Shown here in pieces: positions 1-10,004 of a DNA stretch of 45,934 bases. The translations under genes were made by a program, and so were the position numbers. Source of the DNA: Alectoria sarmentosa. Lineage: Eukaryota > Ascomycota > Lecanoromycetes > Lecanorales > Parmeliaceae. The stretch spans positions 1 through 45,934 of the forward strand of contig WOGZ01000267.1 of assembly GCA_009733775.1 (NCBI GenBank), in the 5' to 3' direction. The stretch's first letter is position 1; each line of letters starts with the position of its first letter. The notes under the pieces are model-generated. The model was not told the DNA's origin, did no database searches, and was given only the letters and a program-made list of their open reading frames with translations.

Positions 1-401
1 GGGGGGGGGGGAGGGGGGGAAGGGATCGCAGTGGGAGTGATTCAGCTAAATATCAGTCCATGGGTGGAGAGGGAGGAGGATCTATCGAAGACATTTGTTC
101 GGTTTTGCCGGAAACTCACCTCGAGACCGACGTCACTGGAATCGAAATAATCGACCTAGTGCCTTTACATTGGTAGCCTACTTCCCGATATCCATATTCA
201 ATCATATCACCCCTTCGGCAGGCGATTCAGTAACAATACGCCAGAAAGACAGTACACTAGCCCAACGAGATGTGCCAAGATAATATGTGCTGGGGCGCGA
301 GCTTCCCAGTAGTGAAAAGCTTGGAAGATCCCTATAATTGATTAATACTTGTTTTTTTACGCTCGAGAGAGATCCTCGAAACCCCTCTTTCCCTTCGAAA
401 A
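1..401. other. Gene-free leading stretch with a G-rich start
   Basis: The first 30 bases are a G-rich low-complexity run. I see no ORF with recognisable protein character here. The stretch leads into the inverted repeat at 402-522. Confidence 0.5.
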
Positions 402-522
402 CTCTTCGAAGGCTTTTGTCGAAGGGGTTGTCGAAACAAGCTCGAAATCCCATATATAATATATCATATATCATGACTTCGAGCTTGCTTCGATAGTTTT
501 TTCGACAAAAACCCTCGAAGAG
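402..522. repeat. Inverted repeat with 48-bp arms, RIP-like divergence
   Basis: The left arm (402-449) and the reverse complement of the right arm (475-522) match at 38 of 48 positions by my hand alignment. All ten mismatches are transitions. An AT-rich loop of about 25 bp made of TATA steps separates the arms. The arms are rich in TCGAA motifs, and weaker complementarity with gaps extends outward on both sides. No coding capacity is seen. It may be a MITE-like or foldback element remnant. Confidence 0.7.
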
Positions 523-800
523 CCCTTAAAGAGCTTCGGAGGGTAAAAGAGTTCAGAAAAAAGAGCTTATCAGACTCAGAAGAGCTCAAAAAAGATCCCA
601 TTTATCATAAAAGTTTAATCCATTTGATCAAAATTCAAAAAAATAACATCATTCGAAAGCGCGTATTCGAATGTATAACATTTTTTATTCATTTCATTAT
701 CATCTTATGTGTGAAACGAAAGAAATAAAAAAGAATAAAATTTAAAAAGTTGATGTTCGAGATTCAGCCTTATGCAGCGACCTATTTGAAACGTACCCGC

Positions 801-1035
801 CTCGGTGTTACAAAAATAAACTGCACTGAGGCGGTGTTTTGGAGTCGAATGGTTCTTCAACAATCCAACGTACGCTCGTACTTTCCGCTACAAAGTTCTA
901 CAATTAATCGAGTTGATTAAATTATAAGCCAAATGTTTTATGATCGAGACTTTCGTTGTCGAGCCATACAAGTTGATAGAAAATGCATTCTGCGATTTTC
1001 GCTGGCGCTTTGCAATTTATTTTTGTAACACCGAG
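801..1035. mobile_element. MITE-like element with 25-bp TIRs and 5-bp target duplication
   Basis: The terminal inverted repeats at 801-825 and 1011-1035 start CTCGGTGTTACAAAAATAAA and agree at 24 of 25 positions; the one difference is C/T. The 5-bp sequence CCCGC sits directly outside both ends (796-800 and 1036-1040), as expected of a target-site duplication. The 235-bp body has no transposase ORF, so this is a non-autonomous DNA-transposon derivative. The parent superfamily is not assignable by eye. Confidence 0.75.
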
Positions 1036-1040
1036 CCCGC

Positions 1041-4000
1041 GTTTAAATCGAAAATGAAAAAATAAAATGTGTTTTAGCTTGAAAATCGTGAAATCTGAAG
1101 GTTTGATTGGTGGAACCTTGTTTTAAGCAGATTGGCCATTTTCTTGTATAACTTTTGACCATAAAGAAAACAAGCTTTCCAATGAAGTCGTACTCAGACC
1201 TGCTTTGTGCAAGAAGGAAGCGAGCTCACCCAAGTATCCGTACTGAAGGAGGCATGGATCTCCGAACTGAGTCCATGTTGCCAAATCGCACAGGGGATAG
1301 AGGGCTAAAGGCGGTGGGGCGGGCATGTGGCGATGTCGGGAAATGGTACAGGAAATGTGGGAAACATGCTGGGATCGAATCGGCCATAGCCGTTTTACGA
1401 AGCCGTCTATGAGTGAGCAGAACAGTCATCAACGCACTCCGACAATCCGTCAGGATGTTAAAAACGAGGCGTCCTGACCCCTACCGAAACCACATATCCT
1501 CGCTGTCGGTCTGTCATCCGAATCGCCGGTTTCAAGGGAAGAAAATAGTATAGCTTGGTGTCAGAGCCGCCCAAGCAGCCTGGGAGCTGGCGTAGGCGAA
1601 CTTTCGAGGCGCGGAAATCTTCACCATATCGTTTAGTGCTGAATGCTGCTATCAGAATGCGCTTGACCGATCCTTAAATAGGCTGGAACGGGTGCCGATG
1701 TTCAGGAAAGTTCTTGGGGTCTTGGGCGCTTTCCTCAGTGACCGGTTGCACTCGGGCGGTCGCTCCTCTTGCCAGAACAGGAGATCCCCGCGGGGATTCT
1801 CACAAATCCAAGACCCCTCCTGCCCCTATATGAACCGTTTTGTGTCTCATCGACTTGCATAATCGCTGATGAAAACGGTCTTTAAATATCGTCTGCCGTG
1901 TACGCTGTCCACTTACCCACCTCCGCGTATTCTTATACAACCTGCTCCACGGCCCTCGCTCCACGCATCGGCTTTCTGGTCGGGAGTCCATGAGCCAATG
2001 CCAGCCATTACTGAGCGCTCAGGATGCGGCATTGTCGCAAGCACTGTTACCTGGATCCATTGTTCCTGCAGAATGTAGATCCTTCTGAAGGAGGCTATGG
2101 CCCACGACATGATCAAGAATACCCTTGAAACGTGGCGGAAAGCGAGCGCGGGCATGCGCTAACAGGCTGAAGATACACGGAAGAACGTCGACAATTGAAT
2201 TGATTATATTCTTACGTAATCTGTATCCTGCCATAACGAGGGGCAGTAACAGCCTCAAGTCATGGGGAGTTGAAAGGCACAATGACGGCTCGGGAACCAG
2301 CGAATCCAACGCAATGGTTTTCTGGGCGTTTACCGGTGGAAGGACTCTGGAGGCGTTAGTCAGGAACAAGCAGTGGAAGCCACCTTTTATCTGGCAACCA
2401 AGTCCGCTCTGGAACCAAAGCGGAAGACTGAAAGATTAATTCTGCGCGCTTGTCTAGCTGAAAGCGATACCATCCATTGATGCACTGGATTGAGATGCAT
2501 AACAGATCATCACTAGCTCTGCGAAGGTAAAGATTCTCACCGCTACTCCACGCTTTAACCAGCCTTGCAATCCTCAAAGCCTGACTCTAATTCAATCATT
2601 CCCAATCTTGCCCCGGACAAGCATTGGTGGTATCCTTTTAAAGAAACGACTTCATTCCGTGCTTTGCTGGTATAATTTAGAAAGGTCGAAGCATGTCAAC
2701 ACACGCTATGTCGTAGAGTGCCTGATAGTATGGCACCCTCCACGCTCCCAGTCGGCAATCCTTGCAACTAGCTTTGATGTTTAACATCGGACGAGCAGCG
2801 CAAAACGCTTAGTCGTCTCCATGTTTACTGAACTCCTTTCCGTTCAAATGCTCTTCCACAAATCTTGCATTTTAGCCACTGAATGAGACCTACCAGATCA
2901 TTTTTTACGGAGGCTCCAGGACAAAAAAAGGTACGTCTTCCCTTTACAGTAATAACGGCCTGATCATTCAGTAGCTGAGATATGGGTGGGAACAAACGGT
3001 ACACTGCAAAACAGAGGGAAATGGCCCACAATATTTGGTTTGCCTCATCGAAGAAATTGAAAATGAAGACCACTTCCTCTATGAAATAAGAAATCTTAGA
3101 GGAGAGTACGCTTGGATTCGCTGCAGCGAATTGCACAAATGCCGAGTGAAAATAATGTGCCGAAGACCTGCTACTGGCGGGCTGTAACTCATTTTTGTAA
3201 CCCCGCAGGCACGGAGTGAGCATCAGTACCGGAGGGTGGTGTATTATGCTAATACGCGATTGAGACAACTGAAAAGTCCAAATTACCAGACAGCCGCTTT
3301 TTTCCGACCAAGATTTAAATGTGGGGTAAAAGATCGTACGGTTCTCTCTTAACGGATTGATGGGAAACTGATAGTTCCTAAGATGTCTAAAAGAAGAAAT
3401 AGAACAGAGTAGAGTAAAACGATTGACAAACTATTTGAACCCTCCACACGTTCCACTCCATGATTCTTGAGATGCTGCACACCCTGAAGCTCAACCGTAG
3501 CGCATTTTTGACGTTGGCAACGGCCACCCGGCTGGAAATGAGGTGCGTGGAAGGCAGTAATGCGTCGTTGAAAAGAGTAAAGCCTCTAAGACAAGTTGCA
3601 ACGTGCATCATCCGATGGACTCTCGTCTCCTAAGCACCAAAGGCATTGCTGTTCATCACGGCAAAGAAGAAACAAAGCATTGTCCGGAGATTGCTCTTGA
3701 ATTTCGTCAAATGCCATGACAGTGAGACAGTCCGTTGATATCTAGCAGGGTTACTACTCCTGGTGACGGGCACCAGCCCTTTTCGAGCAGAGTAGGATGA
3801 AATGAGTAATGACGAATATGTTCCAGCCATGGGGTTTGGATTCGCTAGCTTGAGATTTTACCGCTTCGGAAGCTTCTGCAATGCTAATTCTTTCTGAAAG
3901 ACTGATGTTAGGAAGTCATTTATCGGCAGGAGGACTCTGGCAGCCGGAGAGATGAGCTTGCAAGTCTGTCACCAGGGCGGCTCTGTCATAGTCGCGCCAT

Positions 4001-5449
4001 ATTCCTGGCAAGCTTTTCGCGCTCGAGGCGCTTTTGCTGGCTAGCCTTAAGGCTCTGCAGTTGCTGGTGTTTGCTATGATTATCTGGGCCGGTCGCCTCC
4101 TTTCGTGCTCCGTACTACACCAGATTTTCGATCTCGAGCGAGCGAGTCCGTCTCTCCACCAAAAGATGTTGGCTTTCATTACAAACCCAAAACAGAAGCT
4201 CAGCCTCAGATTCTTCGATCTCGGCTTGGAGGAATGTAGGTATGAAGTTGCGACCCTTGCTCGCGTCCAAATTTCAGGACGATAGGATCGCTTCCAGAGA
4301 GCTTAGGCGGCTAGCTTCAGAAGCTGCAAATAACAACCTATTTCCTTGTTACTACGAAAAAGCGTGACGTTTAAATTGACCAATACATGCCTTGCGCGTA
4401 GAAAGCAACGAGCTAATGAGATAGCCGGCGGGGGGGAACGAGAAGAGCAATTATCGCAAGCATAACCGTTCTGAGATAGCAGCATCGGCCGTATTATAAG
4501 ACACGTGAGCTGATGGGCGCTTAGTGTAGCAGATCGAGGCCGCCGTCTAACCAGAGTGCATGTAAGTAGCAGCTGACGTCATATCTCGAGCATATGTGAA
4601 ATCTCGATCACCGCGAACGAATCCGTTCTTAGACAGCCTCCGAGCCGTGTGTTGGCTGGCAGGGGTGCAGTGTGTCGCTCGCGAGGTCGTCGTTCTGAAC
4701 TGGTCTCATGGTGGAGGCACAGTATAGTAGCTCGACAATATTGTTGGCCGCAGGAGTCGTCGGCCATGGGAAACCTCGATTTCGGGCTTTGAATTTTAAT
4801 CGGTGGGCGAGGCGTATAGTGAACGTGGGATCCAAAAAGAAGAGGTTTCGAGCAGAGTGTTGCTTGAGAGACGTCGATGGGTTTAAAAAATTTTCCCTTG
4901 AATATTGATATTCTGTCCATTAGCGCTGTACCTGGAAAGAGACTAGCGTACAGCGCCTTACCGTGTATAGTATAGCCATCCACTTACGGAACACGGAACA
5001 ACTTTGCAGAAGACTCGGAGTCTCGGATGTGAGGGCAAAGCTTCCGGCTGATACTTGCCATCTATCCGTATATACTCAATTTCTTCCTTCGGGGGAATTT
5101 TTCCCTTTCTTTACCCAGCTGTAACCCAGCGATGGATAAATTGATGTACTCTGGCCCGCCGACGGGAAGGAAGATGGAAGATGTTCAGCGGCCCATGGCT
5201 GGTGGTGACATCATCGTGGCAGTAGCTTGTTGTGACGATTTCAAGAGTCATAAATGGAACGCTCTCCCTCCAGCACGAGACCATTCAAGATATAATTCCA
5301 TCCAACCACACCCACCGAACAAAGTATCGCCAAACCCTATTCTATAGAGCAAGTTCAATCGCCAATTGAGTGACGACGACTTCAGGCCTGGAGCTAAAAG
5401 CAAGACTGTCGACCTGCAAGCTCCCATTCATCACAATTCTCAAAATCTC
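1041..5449. other. About 4.4 kb without a supported gene
   Basis: Several ORFs of 60-147 codons occur, the longest on the minus strand at 2825-3268, but none shows a recognisable domain, a convincing start context or an intron-joined continuation. The 2825-3268 reading has a hydrophobic stretch and could be a decayed gene; I cannot name it. A diverged repeat shared with 40160-40400 lies at 4585-4817. The last 300 bp are the likely promoter and 5' leader of the monooxygenase gene. Confidence 0.4.
4585..4817 (+). repeat. Diverged dispersed repeat, copy 1
   Basis: This segment shares ordered short matches with 40160-40400 in the same orientation. They include CTCGAGC, AATCTCGATCACCGCGAA versus AGTCTCGATCATCGCGAA, AGCTCGACAAT, and near the end a block ending GGCGAGGCGTAT. 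Spacing is similar with small indels. Its origin is unknown; it could be a decayed transposon end or paralogous flanking DNA. Confidence 0.45.
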
Positions 5450-6742
5450 ATGGCCTCGCCCCCGAAAATCGCCATCATCGGCGCCGGTCCCGCAGGCCTT
5501 ACACTCGCACGCCTCCTCTACATGTCAGAAGCCAAGGTCGACCTAAGTCTCTACGAGCTCGACGCCTCTCCAACCTCCCGCATAGGTCTGGGCGGCACCC
5601 TCGACCTGCATACTGACACTGGCCTCGCCGCGCTCCGCAAATGCGGCCTCTGGGAATCCTTCCGCAAATACGCCCGCTACGACGGCCAAGAGCTCATCAT
5701 GGCCGATAAGAACGCAACGGAGCTCGCTCATGTAGGAGGTGGGGAGAAGGCAGGGGACTCTAACCGTCCGGAGATCGATCGCCACAGACTAAGGGAGATT
5801 TTGTTGGAGAGTGTGCCTGAGGAGTGTGTGAGATGGGGCCGACATTTGAGGGAGGTGACGGAGGATGGGATGTTGAGGTTTGATGGAAAGGAGGAGACGG
5901 AGGGACCGTTCGATCTGATTGTTGGGGCGGATGGGGCGTGGAGCAAGGTTAGGGAAAGGTTGAATGGGCTTAAGCCGTCTTATTCTGGGGTAAGTGGGTA
6001 TGAGATGGACATCATGGAGCCGGCCAGGACATGTCCGCATGTGGATAAGATGGTGGGGAGGGGGGGCTTTTTTGGGTCATCGGATCGGAAGCTTTTGAAT
6101 GCGCAGAGGATGGGGAATAATAGTCTCAAGGTTCGGAGTTGGTATTTGACCCCAGAGGGCGAGGCGAAGGAGACGTTGGATAAGTACGGCAAGAAGGGGA
6201 CGCTCGAGAAGATCAAGGGGAGGTATGCGGGTTGGGCGCCGGAGATGATCGAGCTTCTCAGACAAGGTGATCTGGATAGCTTGAAGCATTGGACTCTCTA
6301 CGAACTGCCCGTGGGTTACAGATGGGAGCACCAGAAGGGTTTCACGTTGATCGGAGACGCCTCAAGTCTTGCGACGCCTTTTTCCGGAGAGGGTGTCAAC
6401 AAAGCGATGAAGGATTCTCTCGAACTGGCAGAGCTGATCGAAAAGAGCCAGGATCCAAACGACGACCTCACACTGGACCAGGCAATCCTGTCCTATGAGC
6501 ATCTGATGTTTCCCAGAACCGAGAAGCTGCAAGCAACGACCATGAACAATAAGCAGGTCGCGTTCGGACCGACTGCGCCAATTGGACTCATGACTAATAT
6601 GCTGAAAACATTGGCAATTGACGATTCGTCAATCCTCATGAAGATGCTGGGAACATCGCCTGTTGTCGCGACGGTCTTCAGCTACTTCTGGTTACGCCAG
6701 CAGGTTGGCTGGGCTGTGCGCAGGTTCTGGAGAAGAACGTGA
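5450..6742 (+). CDS. FAD-dependent monooxygenase (TetX/aromatic hydroxylase type)
   Basis: Single-exon, 430 aa. The ATG at 5450 is chosen because the open frame upstream has no ATG and the dinucleotide fold begins right after it. Residues 6-20 carry the FAD-binding GxGxxG (IIGAGPAGL). Residues 154-163 carry the DG motif (FDLIVGADGA), and residues 298-313 the GD motif (FTLIGDASSLATPFSGEG). This order is that of the PF01494-like flavoprotein monooxygenases, which use NAD(P)H and O2 to hydroxylate or epoxidise small molecules. The length is normal for the TetX-like subgroup. A hydrophobic segment at residues 404-417 might dock to membrane. The substrate is not predictable. It is transcribed toward the methyltransferase at 8166-9158, which lies on the opposite strand, and could belong to a metabolite cluster. 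No break was seen. Confidence 0.88.
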   Translation: MASPPKIAIIGAGPAGLTLARLLYMSEAKVDLSLYELDASPTSRIGLGGTLDLHTDTGLAALRKCGLWESFRKYARYDGQELIMADKNATELAHVGGGEKAGDSNRPEIDRHRLREILLESVPEECVRWGRHLREVTEDGMLRFDGKEETEGPFDLIVGADGAWSKVRERLNGLKPSYSGVSGYEMDIMEPARTCPHVDKMVGRGGFFGSSDRKLLNAQRMGNNSLKVRSWYLTPEGEAKETLDKYGKKGTLEKIKGRYAGWAPEMIELLRQGDLDSLKHWTLYELPVGYRWEHQKGFTLIGDASSLATPFSGEGVNKAMKDSLELAELIEKSQDPNDDLTLDQAILSYEHLMFPRTEKLQATTMNNKQVAFGPTAPIGLMTNMLKTLAIDDSSILMKMLGTSPVVATVFSYFWLRQQVGWAVRRFWRRT

Positions 6743-8165
6743 GGCTGTCGTTGTACACTAGCTAGAGGATGGAACAGTACTATAGCGTAATGATCAGGAG
6801 ATGTACATAGTCTAAGCTCGGACCCCCACTCAAGTATCTTATAAAGGGTCCTCCATGACCATGATCATGATCAACCATCTTACATCACATCATCAGGCCA
6901 CGAGTGCCAAGATTAAAATTAAAATTCAGGCCAGGAATTTATCGTCCCAGTGGAGAAATGTCGCAGCCGAGTCGAAGCCGGTGCACATTGTCCTGCACTC
7001 TTACTTACTTACATCAAGACGTCAAAAAACCCAATCTTGCGGCACGAACAGAACCCTTGGCGAAAATCGATGCCGCGGCCAAATGTACTTGGAGTCCAGA
7101 ACTCCAGCGATCAATCATCGACCCTGTGTCACAGGCTAGGAGAGAGAGAGAGAACTCGTCGCTGAACAAATGGTGAATTTGTGGTAGGCAGGGGAACCGG
7201 GATTGTGCTTTGGCGCGTAGGGGGGGGGGATATGTATGGCGATTGATTGATTGATTGAACTGGTTTTAATAAATTCTTGTGGCGAGACGGTCGGTGGCAA
7301 GACTGGGGCGGTTTCGTGCATGTGATGTGATTTATTTACCTAGTGATGGCCGTAAAGGAGGACTTTTTAATTAATCGTGGCTAAACAAGTGGTCGATTCG
7401 GGCTTGGATGTGTGTATGTATGTATGTTTGTTGTGTCGTCGGAATTAATAGGGAGATATAGTCTCGAAGAAACCGTCTCAGCACTGACAGAACTCGCGAC
7501 TCGAACGACACACGACTGCGCCGTTGGTCAAAGATTGGGCTTTGGATGGATATTCGATACTGATTGAAAATCTGCAACGGTGCCTGTCCTGTGAAATGCT
7601 GCGCTGTGCTGTGCTGTGCTGTGCCTAACTGTGGCGGTAAGTATTGAGATTGGCGCTCTTCGCTTACTGTGAGGCTGTTGCTGCTGGATTGAATTTCTTT
7701 CTTTGGCACTGGAAGAATGAGCTATTGTTGATTGATTGACTGATTGATTGATTGATTGAAAGGAGTGGTTGTGAGACTGCGGTTGTGGTGCCTGGGAGTT
7801 TTGGAGATCATTAGGATAGGATAGGGGCTGTACTCAACTATGTGTCGGTGAGCAGGCGGGTGCTGAGGGTGTTGAGGGGTTTTTTCTGGGATCTGGTTGG
7901 AGAAGGGGAAGGGGAAGGGGAAGGGCTGATTGGAGGTATTTTGTATTGTGGTTGAAGCTGGAGCTGGAGATGGGCCGTGGGGGGGGGGGAAACGCCATGT
8001 CTGCTAGCATGTCGAATGGTTTGAGGGCCTGGATTTCTTGGTTATAGCTTATAGGAGGCAACAGCCGCTTTGAAATAGCTGATGATTCTTTTTGATAAGG
8101 GGAGAAAAAAGAGTGTGCGCACGCGTTTTGTTTCTTTGACGAGCCGGCAATATATCAGAGCCCCG
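6743..8165. other. Convergent intergenic region with simple repeats
   Basis: No supported gene. It lies between two convergent genes. It contains GATT-type runs at about 7241-7259 and 7727-7760, a TATG run near 7413-7426, a CTGTG run near 7600-7624, a GGGGAA run near 7895-7925, and short poly-G tracts. ORFs in it are short and repeat-driven. Confidence 0.5.
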
Positions 8166-9158
8166 CTATTTGAGTCGATGGACTTCGAACCGCATCATCT
8201 TGGAATCTCCAGTACCATGCACTTCCTGTTCCTCGCTTTGCCACCCTTTTACTTTTTGCAGCTCCGCCATCACCTTCCACCTCGTCCCCGTCTTCTCGCC
8301 GATCACATCCCACAGTTTCTGAAAACTGTCGGGGTCATGACTGTACCTCGGTCGATTGTCCGTCCGACGCGCATAGACCCCCGGCTTCGTGGTCCCCACC
8401 TGCCTGCCAAAAACCAACGAATCGTCCCTCATCAGCCGCACCATCCGCGTCCCTGCCCGCACCTGCTCCTCCCACGCGAACAGATGCAAAAAGCTCGCCG
8501 CGTAAATCACATCGATCTTTCCGTCTAGTTTGCTCAAGTGCTTCCCACCCTCGGCTTCGTCGTCTTCTTCAAACACATCGCCCTCGAGGAAGTGCGCTTT
8601 GAGCGACCCCTTGTCCCGAAAAAGCTCATACCCGAGCTCGAGGAACTCGAGCCGGAGGTCGGCGCCGTAGAGGTTCTCGCCACGGGCACCATCGGCCACA
8701 AGGCGCCGGAGGTCTTGGCCGAAACAGCAGCCGAGGTCAAGGAAGGTTTGAGGGGGGGAGGAGTCTTTGAGACGAGCGAGCACGGTCGGGTAGAGGGGGT
8801 GGAGGGAGATGGAGAGGTCAAGGAAGCGAAAGCGGCCGAGGCAGGGGTATGGGTGAATCTTCCAGGCTTTGTCACGCTGGAGAGGGTTGGAAAGAGCCAA
8901 TGGTCAGAGATGATGGCGAGTAGGGAAAAAGGCGAAATAAGGGAAAGAAGCTTTGGAGCGAGAGACAGGAAGAAATATTGCTGGGAAACATACCACGGCG
9001 TGGATGTGAGCAATCACCCGGTCTGGAGGAATCTTACTGTACTCCTCCAAGAGCGTCCGCGCGGGGGTGATATCTTTCTCGATATCTTCATTGTACGGGG
9101 GGATCGAGTCGCGCGGGTTGTTTTGTCCTTCCATGCCACTGTTCTCTGAAGTTGCCAT
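8166..9158 (-). CDS. Class I SAM methyltransferase, AusD-like fungal family
   Basis: Two exons: 8994-9158 (55 codons, ATG at 9158) and 8876-8166. The 117-nt intron (8877-8993) has a GTATGT donor and a CCAG acceptor, phase 0. Product 291 aa. The join gives the family signature HAVRDKAWKIHPYPC at residues 53-67. Motif I (FLDLGCCFGQDLRRL) is at residues 100-114, an acidic strand (NLYGADL) near 123-129, and AASFLHLFAW near 181-190. Fungal members of this family, such as the meroterpenoid enzyme AusD, methylate carboxyl or hydroxyl groups of metabolites. That assignment rests on remembered resemblance, not an alignment. A broken relative lies at 17456-18184, so the Gypsy element sits between two family members on the same strand. 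Confidence 0.85.
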
Positions 9159-9870
9159 GATTGATATTGAGAACGAAATCCTCTATCGTAGATGTTCACG
9201 CAAGTATGCCGAGAGTAGGCCTGATTATACAGAGAAATCTTCTCCAGTTCTGCAAGCGCAATGGATGAAATCACTTTGTAACCGATCAATGCGGATGGAC
9301 GATTAGGACAGCTAAATCCGGTGTTAAGTAATTCCGAAATTTGCAAAGGTTGGGGTTGAAGCGGAAGGAAACAGGCCATGTCGGAGTTCCAACAGAGCTA
9401 GAGCTATGTGACTGTACATACTGCAAATAAGACATGAAAGGTCAGAAGGGAACTCGAAGCCATCTCAGTATTTGTGATATGTTGACCTACGTACTCGACG
9501 ACGCATTTCTGATGCTAGGGCAACTCGGGACTAGCTCCACAATTCCTTGACATCTGTGATATTTCGGCTACGCTTGCCCTAAATATCCTCGGCTGCTAAG
9601 CGAGCTCGCTAGAACCTACCTCGTACTTAGATATATGCGATAGAGTAGTATATAGTCTGGGCCATTTCCAGTAGAGAATGGACAGCAAATCCTATGCAAT
9701 CACACATCATCAAGATCTCGGCGCGAGAACCTGGGCGTCCCAAAATCTTGCTTGCCTCATTGCCGACCAAGGTAGCCTCTCCTCCGAGACTCTGATAGAC
9801 AGAGACTGGAGCGACTGCTGTCTTATGAATGCGTTGCTTGTTTGCTGACTGGGCAACCTAAGGAGGAAGG
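9159..9870. other. Intergenic region between methyltransferase and Gypsy LTR
   Basis: No gene supported. It should hold the promoter of the methyltransferase transcribed leftward from 9158. Base composition is ordinary up to 9870 and then drops sharply in GC at the LTR. Confidence 0.5.
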
Positions 9871-10004
9871 TGCTGCCGGGAGGCTTCTCAGGCTATCCCA
9901 TATATAGCTAGTAATGCTTGGCGGAGATCTTGTTAAAAGAATCCTTCTACTTCATAAATTTCATCATTTTTTCTATTCATTACAAATTTTATTTCTTATC
10001 TTTA
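9871..10004 (+). repeat. Left LTR of the Gypsy element
   Basis: Aligns without gaps over 134 bp to 17116-17249. Nearly all differences are transitions (for example TTACAAATTTTATTT versus TTACGAATTTTGTTC); one G/T transversion was noticed near the ninth base. Starts TGCTGCCG. Confidence 0.8.

Noticed and set aside
402..1040. Short repeats as a CRISPR array
   Set aside because: Only two inverted arms and one TIR pair, no regularly spaced direct repeats, and a eukaryotic context.
2825..3268. 147-codon minus-strand ORF with a hydrophobic centre
   Set aside because: Looks partly protein-like but has no recognisable motif, neighbour logic or splice continuation; left as unassigned sequence.
8538..9149. 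203-codon plus-strand ORF
   Set aside because: Antisense to the methyltransferase gene, whose SAM motifs and splice sites are convincing.
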